NCBI GenBank assembly: GCA_964509335.1
Contig: CAZDXB010000006.1
Location: forward strand, 1-64,000
Source of the DNA: CAZDXB01 sp964509335
GTDB lineage: Bacteria > Bacteroidota > Ignavibacteria > Kapaibacteriales > UBA2268
DNA length: 64,000 nucleotides
Direction of reading: 5' to 3'
This document shows, piece by piece, positions 1 through 7,288 of this stretch. A model generated the notes under the pieces. It ran no database searches. It was not told the DNA's origin and saw nothing but the letters and a program-made list of their open reading frames with translations. Position 1 is the first letter of the stretch, and each line of letters begins with the position of its first letter. A program made the position numbers and the translations under genes.

Positions 1-22
1 TGGTGGGGCGGGCGGGAATTAT

Positions 23-58
23 AAAAAAAGCCTTGGGTAGAGGTGTGAACCCAAGGCT
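23..58 (-). terminator. Rho-independent terminator
   Basis: A perfect 10-bp stem (arms 29-38 and 49-58, AGCCTTGGGT with its complement) closes a 10-base loop. On the minus strand it is followed by a run of seven U. It therefore ends minus-strand transcription coming from 58 upward, where only the short unit at 142-334 lies before the next terminator at 345-381. Confidence 0.75.
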
Positions 59-141
59 AAGAAGTAAGGCTTTAGACTAAGAGGTTAAAATGATAACTCA
101 ATTATACAAATTATTTTTAACAATACAAAATTATTTTTTAT

Positions 142-279
142 TTAAATTGCGACAATTTTAAAATAGCCGCCGTAGTCGGGAATAAATACGTAGAAGCTCT
201 GCCAACCAAAATACATAATAGCAAGGTCGTCAATATAAGATTCAAATTCAATTTGTATTATGTATTCTTTTGAAGCCAA
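142..279 (-). CDS. Small ORF or gene remnant
   Basis: From a TTG at 279 this frame gives 45 residues beginning MASKEYIIQIEFES and ending YFGWQSFYVFIPDYGG-YFKIVAI before a TAA. The composition is protein-like, with many aromatics and alternating hydrophobic residues. The frame is open only from 285, just after a stop. An ATG at about 292 opens a different frame (MNSVFWLQKNT, stop) that a single -1 shift would join to this one. It could therefore be a real short protein, a frameshifted gene, or the 3' end of a decayed gene. I do not recognise a family. It sits between a possible promoter at 307-334 and a strong terminator at 23-58. Confidence 0.35.
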   Translation of the reverse strand: MASKEYIIQIEFESYIDDLAIMYFGWQSFYVFIPDYGGYFKIVAI

Positions 280-306
280 AATACGCTATTCATTATTACA
301 ACTTAA

Positions 307-334
307 ATTATACTACAAAAAAATCGTTAAACAA
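307..334 (-). promoter_or_regulatory. Possible sigma70-type promoter
   Basis: On the minus strand TTGTTT (334-329) is followed after 16 bases by TATAAT (312-307). It lies between the terminator of the SPFH operon and the short ORF at 142-279, so it would drive a transcript of about 270 nt ending at the terminator 23-58. The surroundings are very AT-rich, which makes chance matches likely. Confidence 0.3.
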
Positions 335-344
335 ACAAACAATT

Positions 345-381
345 AAAAAAAAAAGCCGTCGGCTTTGGAGCCGTCGGCTTT
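345..381 (-). terminator. Terminator of the rSAM/SPFH operon
   Basis: Two direct copies of GCCGTCGGCTTT lie at 355-381 next to a run of ten A (345-354). Read on the minus strand, AAGCCG pairs with the distal CGGCTT and is followed by a long U run. It stands about 40 bases after the stop of the SPFH gene, as expected for the end of the three-gene operon 3574-423. The duplicated half-sites allow two alternative hairpins. Confidence 0.7.
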
Positions 382-422
382 CTTAATCGCAGATTATCGA
401 TAGGCGCGAATATCCGCCATAT

Positions 423-1331
423 TTATTTTCCGATAATAAACGGCGGGGTTCCTTTGCCCGAGCCGAGCAGAATAATCTTCGAGTTTTTCGAATCGACTAA
501 TTGTTTCTGCACTTTTATCGCTTCGTAGCGGAGAACTCTGTCGGTCAAGCCGGCGTTGAGTATTCTTTGCGCGTCGCGCGTTCCTTTGGCTTCGACTCTT
601 TTACGTTCGGCTTCTTGTTTCTCCTTCTGCAGGACGTATTGCATCCTTTGGGCTTCCTGCTCGGCGGTCAGCTTTCTTTCTATGCTCTGCTTAACCGAAG
701 CGGGCAAGTTAATATTTCTGATTAGCAATTTTTCTAGCATAATGCCTCTTTTTTTGAAATCTTCGGCTAAATTTTTCCTGATGGCGATTTCGAAATTCTG
801 CCTTTTAGTCGAGTAAAGCTCGATAGCGTTGTAATCGACGGCGTTTTCTCTTATTTGTGTTCTCGTCATCGGTCTTATAATTTTTACTTCGTAATCGATA
901 CCGATATTCCGGTAGATTTCCGGCGCTTTTATCGGAATCATTCTGTAAAGTATGGTCAGGTCGATAACAACCTCCAATCCGTCTTTACTAAGCACTTTGA
1001 TAGCGTCGTCGCCCATTTTCTCGCCTTCGCTGGTAGTTGACGACATAGTGTAGTTCCTTGTTTTAATGCTCATTTCTTGTACTTGTATTAAAGGATTAAC
1101 GAAATTGAGACCTTCGTAAAGCACGCTTTCCTGTTGTACATCTCCGAAGAGAACTTTAACGCCGACCTGTCCGGAATTAACCTGCACGAGAGCGGCGCTT
1201 ATTAGCCCGATGAAAGCGACTATTATGCCGCCGCCGACGAATAGAAGTTTGAATTTGGCTATAGGTCCGCCTTCTTTTGAACCTAGAATGCCGATAATGA
1301 TAGCAATAATTCCCAGTACTATTAAAGCCAT
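423..1331 (-). CDS. SPFH/prohibitin-like membrane protein
   Basis: A membrane-anchored SPFH (band 7/prohibitin-like) protein. The 302 residues begin with two hydrophobic stretches (about 1-17 and 28-50). The SPFH domain follows, with the typical start 'VNSGQVGVKVLFGDV' and 'LYEGLNFVNPLIQ'. An Ala/Glu/Lys-rich coiled-coil tail (AEQEAQRMQYVLQKEKQEAERK) ends in 'ILLGSG'. Such proteins form large membrane rings and often work with proteases or other client proteins. I start at the ATG at 1331 because AAGGTG lies six bases upstream; a GTG three codons earlier is also open. It is last in the operon, 30 bp after the Cys-tail gene, and is followed by a terminator. A link to that protein is inferred from position only. 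Confidence 0.88.
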   Translation of the reverse strand: MALIVLGIIAIIIGILGSKEGGPIAKFKLLFVGGGIIVAFIGLISAALVQVNSGQVGVKVLFGDVQQESVLYEGLNFVNPLIQVQEMSIKTRNYTMSSTTSEGEKMGDDAIKVLSKDGLEVVIDLTILYRMIPIKAPEIYRNIGIDYEVKIIRPMTRTQIRENAVDYNAIELYSTKRQNFEIAIRKNLAEDFKKRGIMLEKLLIRNINLPASVKQSIERKLTAEQEAQRMQYVLQKEKQEAERKRVEAKGTRDAQRILNAGLTDRVLRYEAIKVQKQLVDSKNSKIILLGSGKGTPPFIIGK

Positions 1332-1361
1332 AGTAATCACCTTTTATTTATTTAAAAAAAA

Positions 1362-2498
1362 TTATGTGCATCCGCCGCAAGCGGAACAAGAGCCGCAAGA
1401 GCCGCAGGAACTGCAGGAGGCGAAAGAGGCTTCGTCGCCCGTTCCCGCCGAATCTAGCCAGCTTTCGTCTTGAACCTGTTCTTCTGAAACGGGTTCTTCG
1501 CCTTCGGTTTTTTCGACTAAGTTCGCTTGCTCTAATTTATCAGAAAATTCGTTGTCGCCAAAGTATTGGATGTCGCCTTCCGCCGGCGGCTCGAAGGGAG
1601 CTTCAACGTTGAGAGCGTCGCTCTCTCCGGCGTTAAAGCCTTGGTCGCCTACTTCCATTACCGGCGAGCCCGCGCCGTCAACTACAGTGCAGTTGTGGCA
1701 GTAGATGTTGTGGCTATACATAAGTCCCGCCCACATCGTAGTATAGAAGAAGAAATCGTTTATTCCATAGTAGCCGTAGTAAATCGGCTCGGCGTATTTG
1801 CCGTGCGATATTTGCTCCGGTTTTTCGATTTTTTGTTTTGGTCTGAATATTTGGGCGTTTGTTTTCTTTTTAACGTCGTCCATTCTGACGAATTTGCGAA
1901 TTCCTTGATTTAGTTTGTCGATGAAGTTGTCGAAAATAATTTTCTTTTCGTTTACGAATGAGTCGTATTTCTTTTGGTCTTTGAACAGCTCTTTCATTTT
2001 CGCCCGCAACCTGTTGGGGTCTGTCTGACTTTTAGAGTATTTAAAGTTTTTCAAGACCCCGTTTACGTTAATGATTATTGGATACTCGCCGATTTTGTGC
2101 TTTCTTTGAATTGAAATTTCAATTAAGTATTTTAAATAGTCGTCTTCGTGTTCCAGAACGAGATAGATTACGTTGAATAGTTCCGATTCCAAAGGGTCCA
2201 CTTTGGCTTTGAACTCAAACATCGCTTGCTCTAAATCGTCGTCCACTCCTTTTTTATCTAAATAGAAATCATAATCGTCAACGGCGAGTCTTATAACGTT
2301 TTTTACCCTTATCGACCTAAGTCCCATATTCATCTGTTGAAGAATAGCCACGGCGGTGAAAGTCTCGTGCTCTTGCTTTTCGGTTAAAGTCCCGAAAGTA
2401 AGGGCGTCCACGAGCTTGCCGAAAAGTTTTGTGGGCTTAACCTTCTTAAAAATCGTGATTTGGGACGGGTCGATTTCAAGTTTTCCGTTGAAATACAT
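1362..2498 (-). CDS. Protein with C-terminal (Cxx)6 tail, candidate radical SAM substrate
   Basis: Not a family I recognise. The 378 residues have no signal peptide. Residues 1-220 look globular and charged, 235-265 are rich in Tyr, Phe and Trp (YYGYYGINDFFFYTTMW), and 285-355 are acidic and probably disordered. The last 17 residues carry cysteines at 362, 365, 368, 371, 374 and 377, exactly every third position, separated only by Ser, Gly and Ala. The only other cysteines are the pair C267/C270 (CHNC). The gene follows the radical SAM/SPASM gene by 8 bp, and its ribosome site (TAGGGA) overlaps that gene's stop, suggesting coupled translation. Thioether modification or metal/Fe-S binding of the tail are both plausible and are inference only. 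Confidence 0.85.
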   Translation of the reverse strand: MYFNGKLEIDPSQITIFKKVKPTKLFGKLVDALTFGTLTEKQEHETFTAVAILQQMNMGLRSIRVKNVIRLAVDDYDFYLDKKGVDDDLEQAMFEFKAKVDPLESELFNVIYLVLEHEDDYLKYLIEISIQRKHKIGEYPIIINVNGVLKNFKYSKSQTDPNRLRAKMKELFKDQKKYDSFVNEKKIIFDNFIDKLNQGIRKFVRMDDVKKKTNAQIFRPKQKIEKPEQISHGKYAEPIYYGYYGINDFFFYTTMWAGLMYSHNIYCHNCTVVDGAGSPVMEVGDQGFNAGESDALNVEAPFEPPAEGDIQYFGDNEFSDKLEQANLVEKTEGEEPVSEEQVQDESWLDSAGTGDEASFASCSSCGSCGSCSACGGCT

Positions 2499-2506
2499 AT
2501 TGTTCC

Positions 2507-3574
2507 CTACAAATTGTTGTTATAAAAATTAATTATATGTTCGTCTGATTTAGCTACTCGGTCGAAAATTCTTTTAATTAAAACGCAATCGACGGCTTTG
2601 CCGCTGGTTTTGTTTTTAACGCGATCAATCGGACAGCCGGAGTTGCAGAGGAATTCGTATGGGCATTCGGCGCATTCGCGGCTAGTTGGATAATCCGAGT
2701 AAAGCGATTTTCTTTTTCTCTCAATTTCCGGCAGGCTTTCCTTGAACCAGTCGGCAAATTCGCCTCCCGGATAGTAAGCTTTGTTGCAAGAGTAACAAAG
2801 CCCGTCGTGGCTGAACTCGTACCAGAGGCATTCGTTTCCTTCGCTAAGGCAGTATCCCGGCGTCAAGGATTGCGGCAGGGAAGTGAGTTTGTTTTCATAG
2901 ATATAATCGGCGAATCGAGCCGTTTGTTCGTCGTTCAAAGCTAAATCGCCGGTAGCGAATTTTACTTTTACTTTATACGGCTCGCCGAATTTCTCTTTCC
3001 GATTAAGCTGTTTTTTCATCCAATCGCCGAATTCGTTTATATTTTCGATTGTCGGACGGCTTACTACCGATAATATTGACGTTGGAAAGCCCATTTCCAA
3101 AGACGTTTCGTAGTTTCTTTCCGCTATGTCGAAAGAGCCGTCTCTTAAATAATCGTGGACTTTTCTTGGCGGGTCTATCGAAAAACCGATTCTAAAACGC
3201 TTCGGACTTTCTATTAAATCAATCAATCGGCGGAGGTAGTCTTCGGTAAACCTTACGCCGTTGGTTTGAATCGCTACGTCTTTGCCCTTGACGTCGTTTC
3301 GTCGCCAATGCTCGTTTACTTTTCTTATTATCTCGGCGATTGTTCCCGGTTCGGAAAGCGAAGGCTCGGCGCCGTGAAGGCAGAAGCTGCCGAAAGCGTA
3401 TCCTTCGTTTTCGAACTTACGGATTAATCTGTCCAGCGAAGCTATTATTTCCCCGTCGCTCGTTTTCCGTTCTTTTCTGCTTTCGGGCGGAATATAGCAA
3501 TAGCTGCAATCGAGATTGCAGGTTCTATGCGTGGCATAGTATAGATTCAATATTTTTATCGCGCGCTCGCTCAT
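2507..3574 (-). CDS. Radical SAM/SPASM protein, anSME-like
   Basis: A radical SAM enzyme of 355 residues. The SAM-cluster motif CNLDCSYC has cysteines at 19, 23 and 26. QTNG (103-106) and SIDPP (132-136) follow the anaerobic sulfatase maturase pattern. The C-terminal SPASM domain is complete: C249, G258-x4-C263, then C301-x2-C304-x5-C310-x3-C314 and C330, enough for two auxiliary 4Fe-4S clusters. Known relatives modify Cys or Ser side chains of proteins or make thioether bonds in peptides. No sulfatase is nearby. The next gene downstream instead encodes a protein with a six-cysteine tail, the obvious candidate substrate. It is first gene of a three-gene operon and divergent from dtd. Confidence 0.92.
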   Translation of the reverse strand: MSERAIKILNLYYATHRTCNLDCSYCYIPPESRKERKTSDGEIIASLDRLIRKFENEGYAFGSFCLHGAEPSLSEPGTIAEIIRKVNEHWRRNDVKGKDVAIQTNGVRFTEDYLRRLIDLIESPKRFRIGFSIDPPRKVHDYLRDGSFDIAERNYETSLEMGFPTSILSVVSRPTIENINEFGDWMKKQLNRKEKFGEPYKVKVKFATGDLALNDEQTARFADYIYENKLTSLPQSLTPGYCLSEGNECLWYEFSHDGLCYSCNKAYYPGGEFADWFKESLPEIERKRKSLYSDYPTSRECAECPYEFLCNSGCPIDRVKNKTSGKAVDCVLIKRIFDRVAKSDEHIINFYNNNL

Positions 3575-3692
3575 TTAAAATAAGATAAATGTTAAATCTT
3601 AGAACGTTAAAGTTACAAAAAATTATATTAATTATTAATTAATAACTAATTTTGAGTAGAAAATCAAACGTAGTTTAAAATAAAACTAAATT

Positions 3693-4142
3693 ATGAGAGC
3701 GATAACGCAAAAAGTTAAAGAAGCGGAAGTAAAGGTTAAAGGCGGTCCCAGTTCGGAAATCGGGAAAGGATTGCTAGTTTTTCTGGCGATATCCGAATCC
3801 GACGACGACAAGACTATTAAGTGGACGGCGAAAAAACTCGCCAACTTGAGGGTTTTCCCCGACGAAGAGGGAAAGATGAACAAGTCCGTTTTAGACTTCG
3901 GGGGCGATATAATGCTAATTTCAAATTTTACGCTATACGGCGACGTTAGGAAAGGCTACAGACCAAACTTTATGAAATCCGCGCCGCCTGATATTTCCAA
4001 GCCTCTTTACGAGAGATTCGTGAAGCATATGCGAGGCAACTACCCAATTAAAGTAGCGGACGGGGAGTTCGGAGCGATGATGGAAATCAAACTAATAAAC
4101 GACGGACCCGTAACTTTATTAATAGATAAAGAGAACGATTGA
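3693..4142 (+). CDS. dtd: D-aminoacyl-tRNA deacylase
   Basis: Removes D-amino acids (and glycine mischarged on tRNA-Ala) from tRNAs. The length of 149 residues is normal for the family. The SQFTLY active-site motif appears as SNFTLY (77-82), with Asn replacing the usual Gln. The cross-subunit proofreading motif NDGPVT (136-141) with Gly-cisPro is intact. It is the first gene of dtd-rimM-trmD, with rimM starting one base after its stop, so the three are probably cotranscribed. The 118-bp gap to the divergent radical SAM gene is AT-rich and must carry both promoters. Confidence 0.95.
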   Translation: MRAITQKVKEAEVKVKGGPSSEIGKGLLVFLAISESDDDKTIKWTAKKLANLRVFPDEEGKMNKSVLDFGGDIMLISNFTLYGDVRKGYRPNFMKSAPPDISKPLYERFVKHMRGNYPIKVADGEFGAMMEIKLINDGPVTLLIDKEND

Positions 4143-4143
4143 T

Positions 4144-4668
4144 ATGAAAAAGATATTCATCGGAACCATTACCGGAACTAAGGGCGTGGACGGCGCTTGG
4201 AACGTAAAAAGCAGAGACAACGCTATATCCGGCATAAAGAAGGGGGCTAGTATTTACGTCGGCTACTCGGAGAAATTTTCCGAGACTTATACGCTCAATA
4301 GCGCCGGAAAAACAAAAGACGGATTTACTATTCAAACGAAGGAGATTGATAGTAAAGAAAAAGCGCAAAAATTCAAAGAAAAAGGCGTTTTTGTAAATTT
4401 GTCGGATATAAAAAAGTCCGAAGGGAAAGAATATATTGAAGACGAGATAATTGGTTTCACTATTTACGATTTAAAATCGAAACGTTATATCGGGAGCATA
4501 GAAAACGAACTGCAGTATCCCGCGCAAACATTATGGTCCGTCGATTACAAAGGCAAGGAGATATTAATACCCGTCGTGGACGATATAGTTAAGAAAATCG
4601 ACTGGAAGAAAGGCAAGGTTTACGTCGAGCTTGTTCCAGGGTTGATTGACGAGAATTTAGACGATTAA
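4144..4668 (+). CDS. rimM: Ribosome maturation factor RimM
   Basis: A 30S maturation factor that binds ribosomal protein S19. The 174 residues give an N-terminal RimM barrel (about 1-90, diverged) and a C-terminal PRC-barrel domain (about 95-170). The PRC part has the typical ending 'ILIPVVDDIVKKIDWKKGKVYVELVPGLID'-like pattern (about residues 140-170). The N-terminal half alone would be hard to recognise. The position directly before trmD is the classical arrangement and secures the call. Confidence 0.9.
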   Translation: MKKIFIGTITGTKGVDGAWNVKSRDNAISGIKKGASIYVGYSEKFSETYTLNSAGKTKDGFTIQTKEIDSKEKAQKFKEKGVFVNLSDIKKSEGKEYIEDEIIGFTIYDLKSKRYIGSIENELQYPAQTLWSVDYKGKEILIPVVDDIVKKIDWKKGKVYVELVPGLIDENLDD

Positions 4669-4685
4669 GAAATTCTAATTTTATT

Positions 4686-5375
4686 ATGAGCGAGAAACTA
4701 AGAATAGATTTGATTACCGCTTTTCCCGATTTATGTATGGAAGTAGCGAGCCACAGTATAATCAAAATAGCGCGGGAGAAGCGATTGGTGAATATAGTAG
4801 TTCACAATCTTCACGATTACGCCGAAGATAAATTCCGACACATAGACGACGCTCCCTACGGCGGCGGAGCGGGGATGGTGATTAAGTGCCAACCCGTCTT
4901 CAATTGCGTCGAAAAGCTTAAGTCGAAAAGAGAATACGACGAAATTATATATATGACCGCCGACGGAGAAAAACTCTCGCAACCGGTCGCCAATAAATTA
5001 TCTTTGAATAGAAACATCATTATACTTGCGGGGCGCTACAAAGGTATCGACCAGCGAATAAGGGACGCTCTCGTAACGAAGGAAATCTCGATAGGGGACT
5101 ACGTTCTCAGCGGCGGCGAGTTGCCGGCTTTGGTTTTAGTCGATTCCGTAGTTAGATTGATTCCCGGCGTTCTGGGCGACGCCGAGTCCGCTCTGGAAGA
5201 TTCGTTTATGGAAGGGCTGTTAGAGCCGCCGTATTACACCAGACCGGCGGATTTCATAGGAATGAAAGTTCCCGAAGAACTGCGCTCGGGCGACCCAAAA
5301 GTAGTAAGCGAGTGGAGAAAAGCGAAATCTTTGGAAAAAACTAAAAACAGGCGCCCGGATTTGTTAGAGGATTAG
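4686..5375 (+). CDS. trmD: tRNA (guanine-N1)-methyltransferase TrmD
   Basis: Methylates G37 of tRNAs reading CNN codons, preventing +1 frameshifts. The 229 residues match the family length. The SPOUT trefoil-knot motifs are present: YGGGAGM (58-64), GRYKGIDQR (116-124) and GDYVLSGGE (137-145). The catalytic Asp probably lies in LEDSF (about D172). The C-terminal helical domain ends in the usual RRPDLL. It lies 17 bp after rimM. Downstream comes a 332-bp gap filled with palindromic repeats. Confidence 0.97.
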   Translation: MSEKLRIDLITAFPDLCMEVASHSIIKIAREKRLVNIVVHNLHDYAEDKFRHIDDAPYGGGAGMVIKCQPVFNCVEKLKSKREYDEIIYMTADGEKLSQPVANKLSLNRNIIILAGRYKGIDQRIRDALVTKEISIGDYVLSGGELPALVLVDSVVRLIPGVLGDAESALEDSFMEGLLEPPYYTRPADFIGMKVPEELRSGDPKVVSEWRKAKSLEKTKNRRPDLLED

Positions 5376-5382
5376 GACGCGC

Positions 5383-5548
5383 CAAAATTCCCATTTTGCA
5401 ATCCCATTCCCTCCTTACAAAACTCCAATTCTCTTCCCTCCTTACAAAACTCCGATTTTGTAAGGTTAATTCAATAAAGTTGTATTTTCCCGCGAATCAA
5501 AGCGAAGCTTTTCTGAAAACGTCCTCGCCAAATCGGAGTTTGGCGAGG
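5383..5548. repeat. Hairpin repeat cluster 1 (conserved hexaloop family)
   Basis: Four related elements occupy most of the 332-bp gap after trmD. They are a short hairpin CAAAA/TTTTG around TTCCCA (5383-5398), a half element (5412-5430) sharing CCTCCTTACAAAACTCC with the next one, a perfect 10-bp hairpin around CTCCGA (arms 5440-5449 and 5456-5465), and an inverted perfect 10-bp hairpin around TCGGAG (arms 5523-5532 and 5539-5548). The loop core and the flanking AAA/TTT are constant while the distal stem changes on both sides. The rest of the gap up to 5707 shows no gene. The same core recurs at 33875-34079 and 46197-46350. Confidence 0.8.
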
Positions 5549-5707
5549 AGGGTGAGTTTGTAGTTGTGAAGTAGTCGGAATTCATTAGATGACTCCAAGC
5601 CGTCGGATGATTGAAATATTGATACCTTTATCAAAATTCAATGATGAATTTCTCGGATGTTTCCCTTATTTTAGTTCTTTAACTGAAAACGAATAGTTAT
5701 AGTTTTT

Positions 5708-6115
5708 ATGAAACTGATATTTTTACTCGACGCGAAAAAGGACGCTTTGTCCGAGGCTCACGGCTTCGACAGGGAAGGGGCGGAGTTTGTCAAAATCGAC
5801 GACAAAAAGCTCGCCCAGCCGAAGTTTATATTATCGACTATGAAAAAGCGAAAATACGAGAACGTTTTTTTCGGTTGTTTGAAGCTCGACTATCAGCGTT
5901 TCCATTTCTTTATGAAAACCTACTTTTTGATTTCGGGTTATTGGAAAGGCGCGATAATCGACGAGGACTGCAAAGTAAAGAGATTCGGCTTTTTGCGATA
6001 TTTGTTCGTCGAAGTTCCTATGATAATAGTAGAAGCTGTAGCGTCGTTTTTTGTAGTGATTTATTCATACGTTAAATTTCCGATTTTAAAATGGCGATTG
6101 ATAAAGAAAAAGTAA
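5708..6115 (+). CDS. Small membrane-anchored protein next to glycosyltransferase
   Basis: Not a family I recognise. It has 135 residues, a soluble N-terminal part starting MKLIFLLDAKKDALSEAHGF, then a hydrophobic segment at about 100-125 (VPMIIVEAVASFFVVIYSYV) and a basic end (KWRLIKKK). That layout fits a cytoplasmic domain held at the inner membrane. Its last 25 bases overlap the start of the GT4 gene in another frame, so the two are cotranslated. A role in presenting or anchoring the glycosyltransferase is inference. Confidence 0.7.
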   Translation: MKLIFLLDAKKDALSEAHGFDREGAEFVKIDDKKLAQPKFILSTMKKRKYENVFFGCLKLDYQRFHFFMKTYFLISGYWKGAIIDEDCKVKRFGFLRYLFVEVPMIIVEAVASFFVVIYSYVKFPILKWRLIKKK

Positions 6116-7287
6116 AAGTTCTATTTTGGCGCACGGAGTTTTACGGAGCTTTAACGGAAGGAGGCACCGTCTCGCTTCACGTGGGCAAAATCCGGGGATT
6201 TCAAAAGCTTGGCCATCAGGTTTCTTACGTTTCCAGCGGACCTATGAACTTGCCGGAGGGCGTTAAATTATATAAGATTCCTTACTCTAAGCTTTTCCGG
6301 AATTTTCCCGAAGTTCTCGCGCCGCATTACAACGGTCGCTCGATAAAAGAGATGAAGAAGATAATCGAAAAAGAAGAACCGAATTTTATATATCAGCATC
6401 ATCACGACTTTCATTACGGCGGCGCGAAGATAAAAAAGGATTTGGGCTTGCCTTTTATTCTGCACGTGGACGGAATCGAGTATTGGGTAAAGAAAAATTG
6501 GGGCAAGCTGTATTTCAGCGGTTTGCTCAAGTGGGCTGAAGAGATACAATTGCAAGCGAGCGACGCTATTATAGTAGTATCGAACGCTTTGAAGAATCAG
6601 CTTATAGAATACGGCGTCGAAGGAGACAAGATAATAGTCGCGCCGAACGGCGTTCATCCAGACCAATTCACGCCGGAAATCGACGACGGAGGCTTAAGGA
6701 AAAAGCTCGGCGTAGAAGATAAGTTCGTAGTCGGATACACCGGAACTTTTGGGTATTGGCACGGAGTAGAAGACTTAGCCAAAGCCGTCAAGCCGATAGT
6801 CGATAAAATACCGAACGCGGTCGTTCTTTTTGTCGGCGACGGCAATCTGCGCCCGAATATAGAAGAAATAACGAAAAAAGACGGCGTTTTCGAAAATATT
6901 ATGATTACGGGTTTCGTTCCGTTCAAAACGATACCGAATTACTTGGCGGCTTGCGACGTTCTCGTTTCGCCCTGCGTGAACAATCCCGACAACGAATTCT
7001 TCAATTCGCCGGTGAAGCTCTTTGAATATATGGCGATGAGCAAGCCGATTGTCGCTAGTTCGGTCGGTCAACAGGGGGACGTTATCGACCATAAAGTAAA
7101 CGGCTTGCTGCACGGCGAAAAACAGCCGGAAGAGTTAGCCGAGATGGTTCACGAAATCTATAGCGACAAAGACTTAGCCGATAAATTGAGTAAAAACGCG
7201 AGAAAACGAGCCGTCGAGAAACACGACTGGAAAGTAAACGCCCAGCAGATTTTAGACGCGTATTATTCCATAGTCGGCGATAAATAA
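6091..7287 (+). CDS. Glycosyltransferase family 4 (GT-B fold)
   Basis: Transfers a sugar from a nucleotide donor to an envelope glycan; donor and acceptor cannot be read from the sequence. The 398 residues form an N-terminal acceptor domain containing the GT4 start 'EGGTVSLHVGKIRGFQKLGHQV'-like pattern (about 20-45). The C-terminal donor domain has VAPNGVHPDQF (about 185-195), GTFGYWHGVEDL (about 217-228) and the E-x7-E element EFFNSPVKLFEYMAMSKPIVAS (about 305-325). The start overlaps the preceding membrane protein. It ends one base before the convergent amidohydrolase gene, leaving no room for a separate terminator. Confidence 0.92.
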   Translation: MAIDKEKVKVLFWRTEFYGALTEGGTVSLHVGKIRGFQKLGHQVSYVSSGPMNLPEGVKLYKIPYSKLFRNFPEVLAPHYNGRSIKEMKKIIEKEEPNFIYQHHHDFHYGGAKIKKDLGLPFILHVDGIEYWVKKNWGKLYFSGLLKWAEEIQLQASDAIIVVSNALKNQLIEYGVEGDKIIVAPNGVHPDQFTPEIDDGGLRKKLGVEDKFVVGYTGTFGYWHGVEDLAKAVKPIVDKIPNAVVLFVGDGNLRPNIEEITKKDGVFENIMITGFVPFKTIPNYLAACDVLVSPCVNNPDNEFFNSPVKLFEYMAMSKPIVASSVGQQGDVIDHKVNGLLHGEKQPEELAEMVHEIYSDKDLADKLSKNARKRAVEKHDWKVNAQQILDAYYSIVGDK

Positions 7288-7288
7288 T

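Noticed and set aside
2507..3574. Anaerobic sulfatase maturase
   Set aside because: The fold matches, but no sulfatase gene is in the window and the adjacent cysteine-tail protein is a better partner; kept as anSME-like only.
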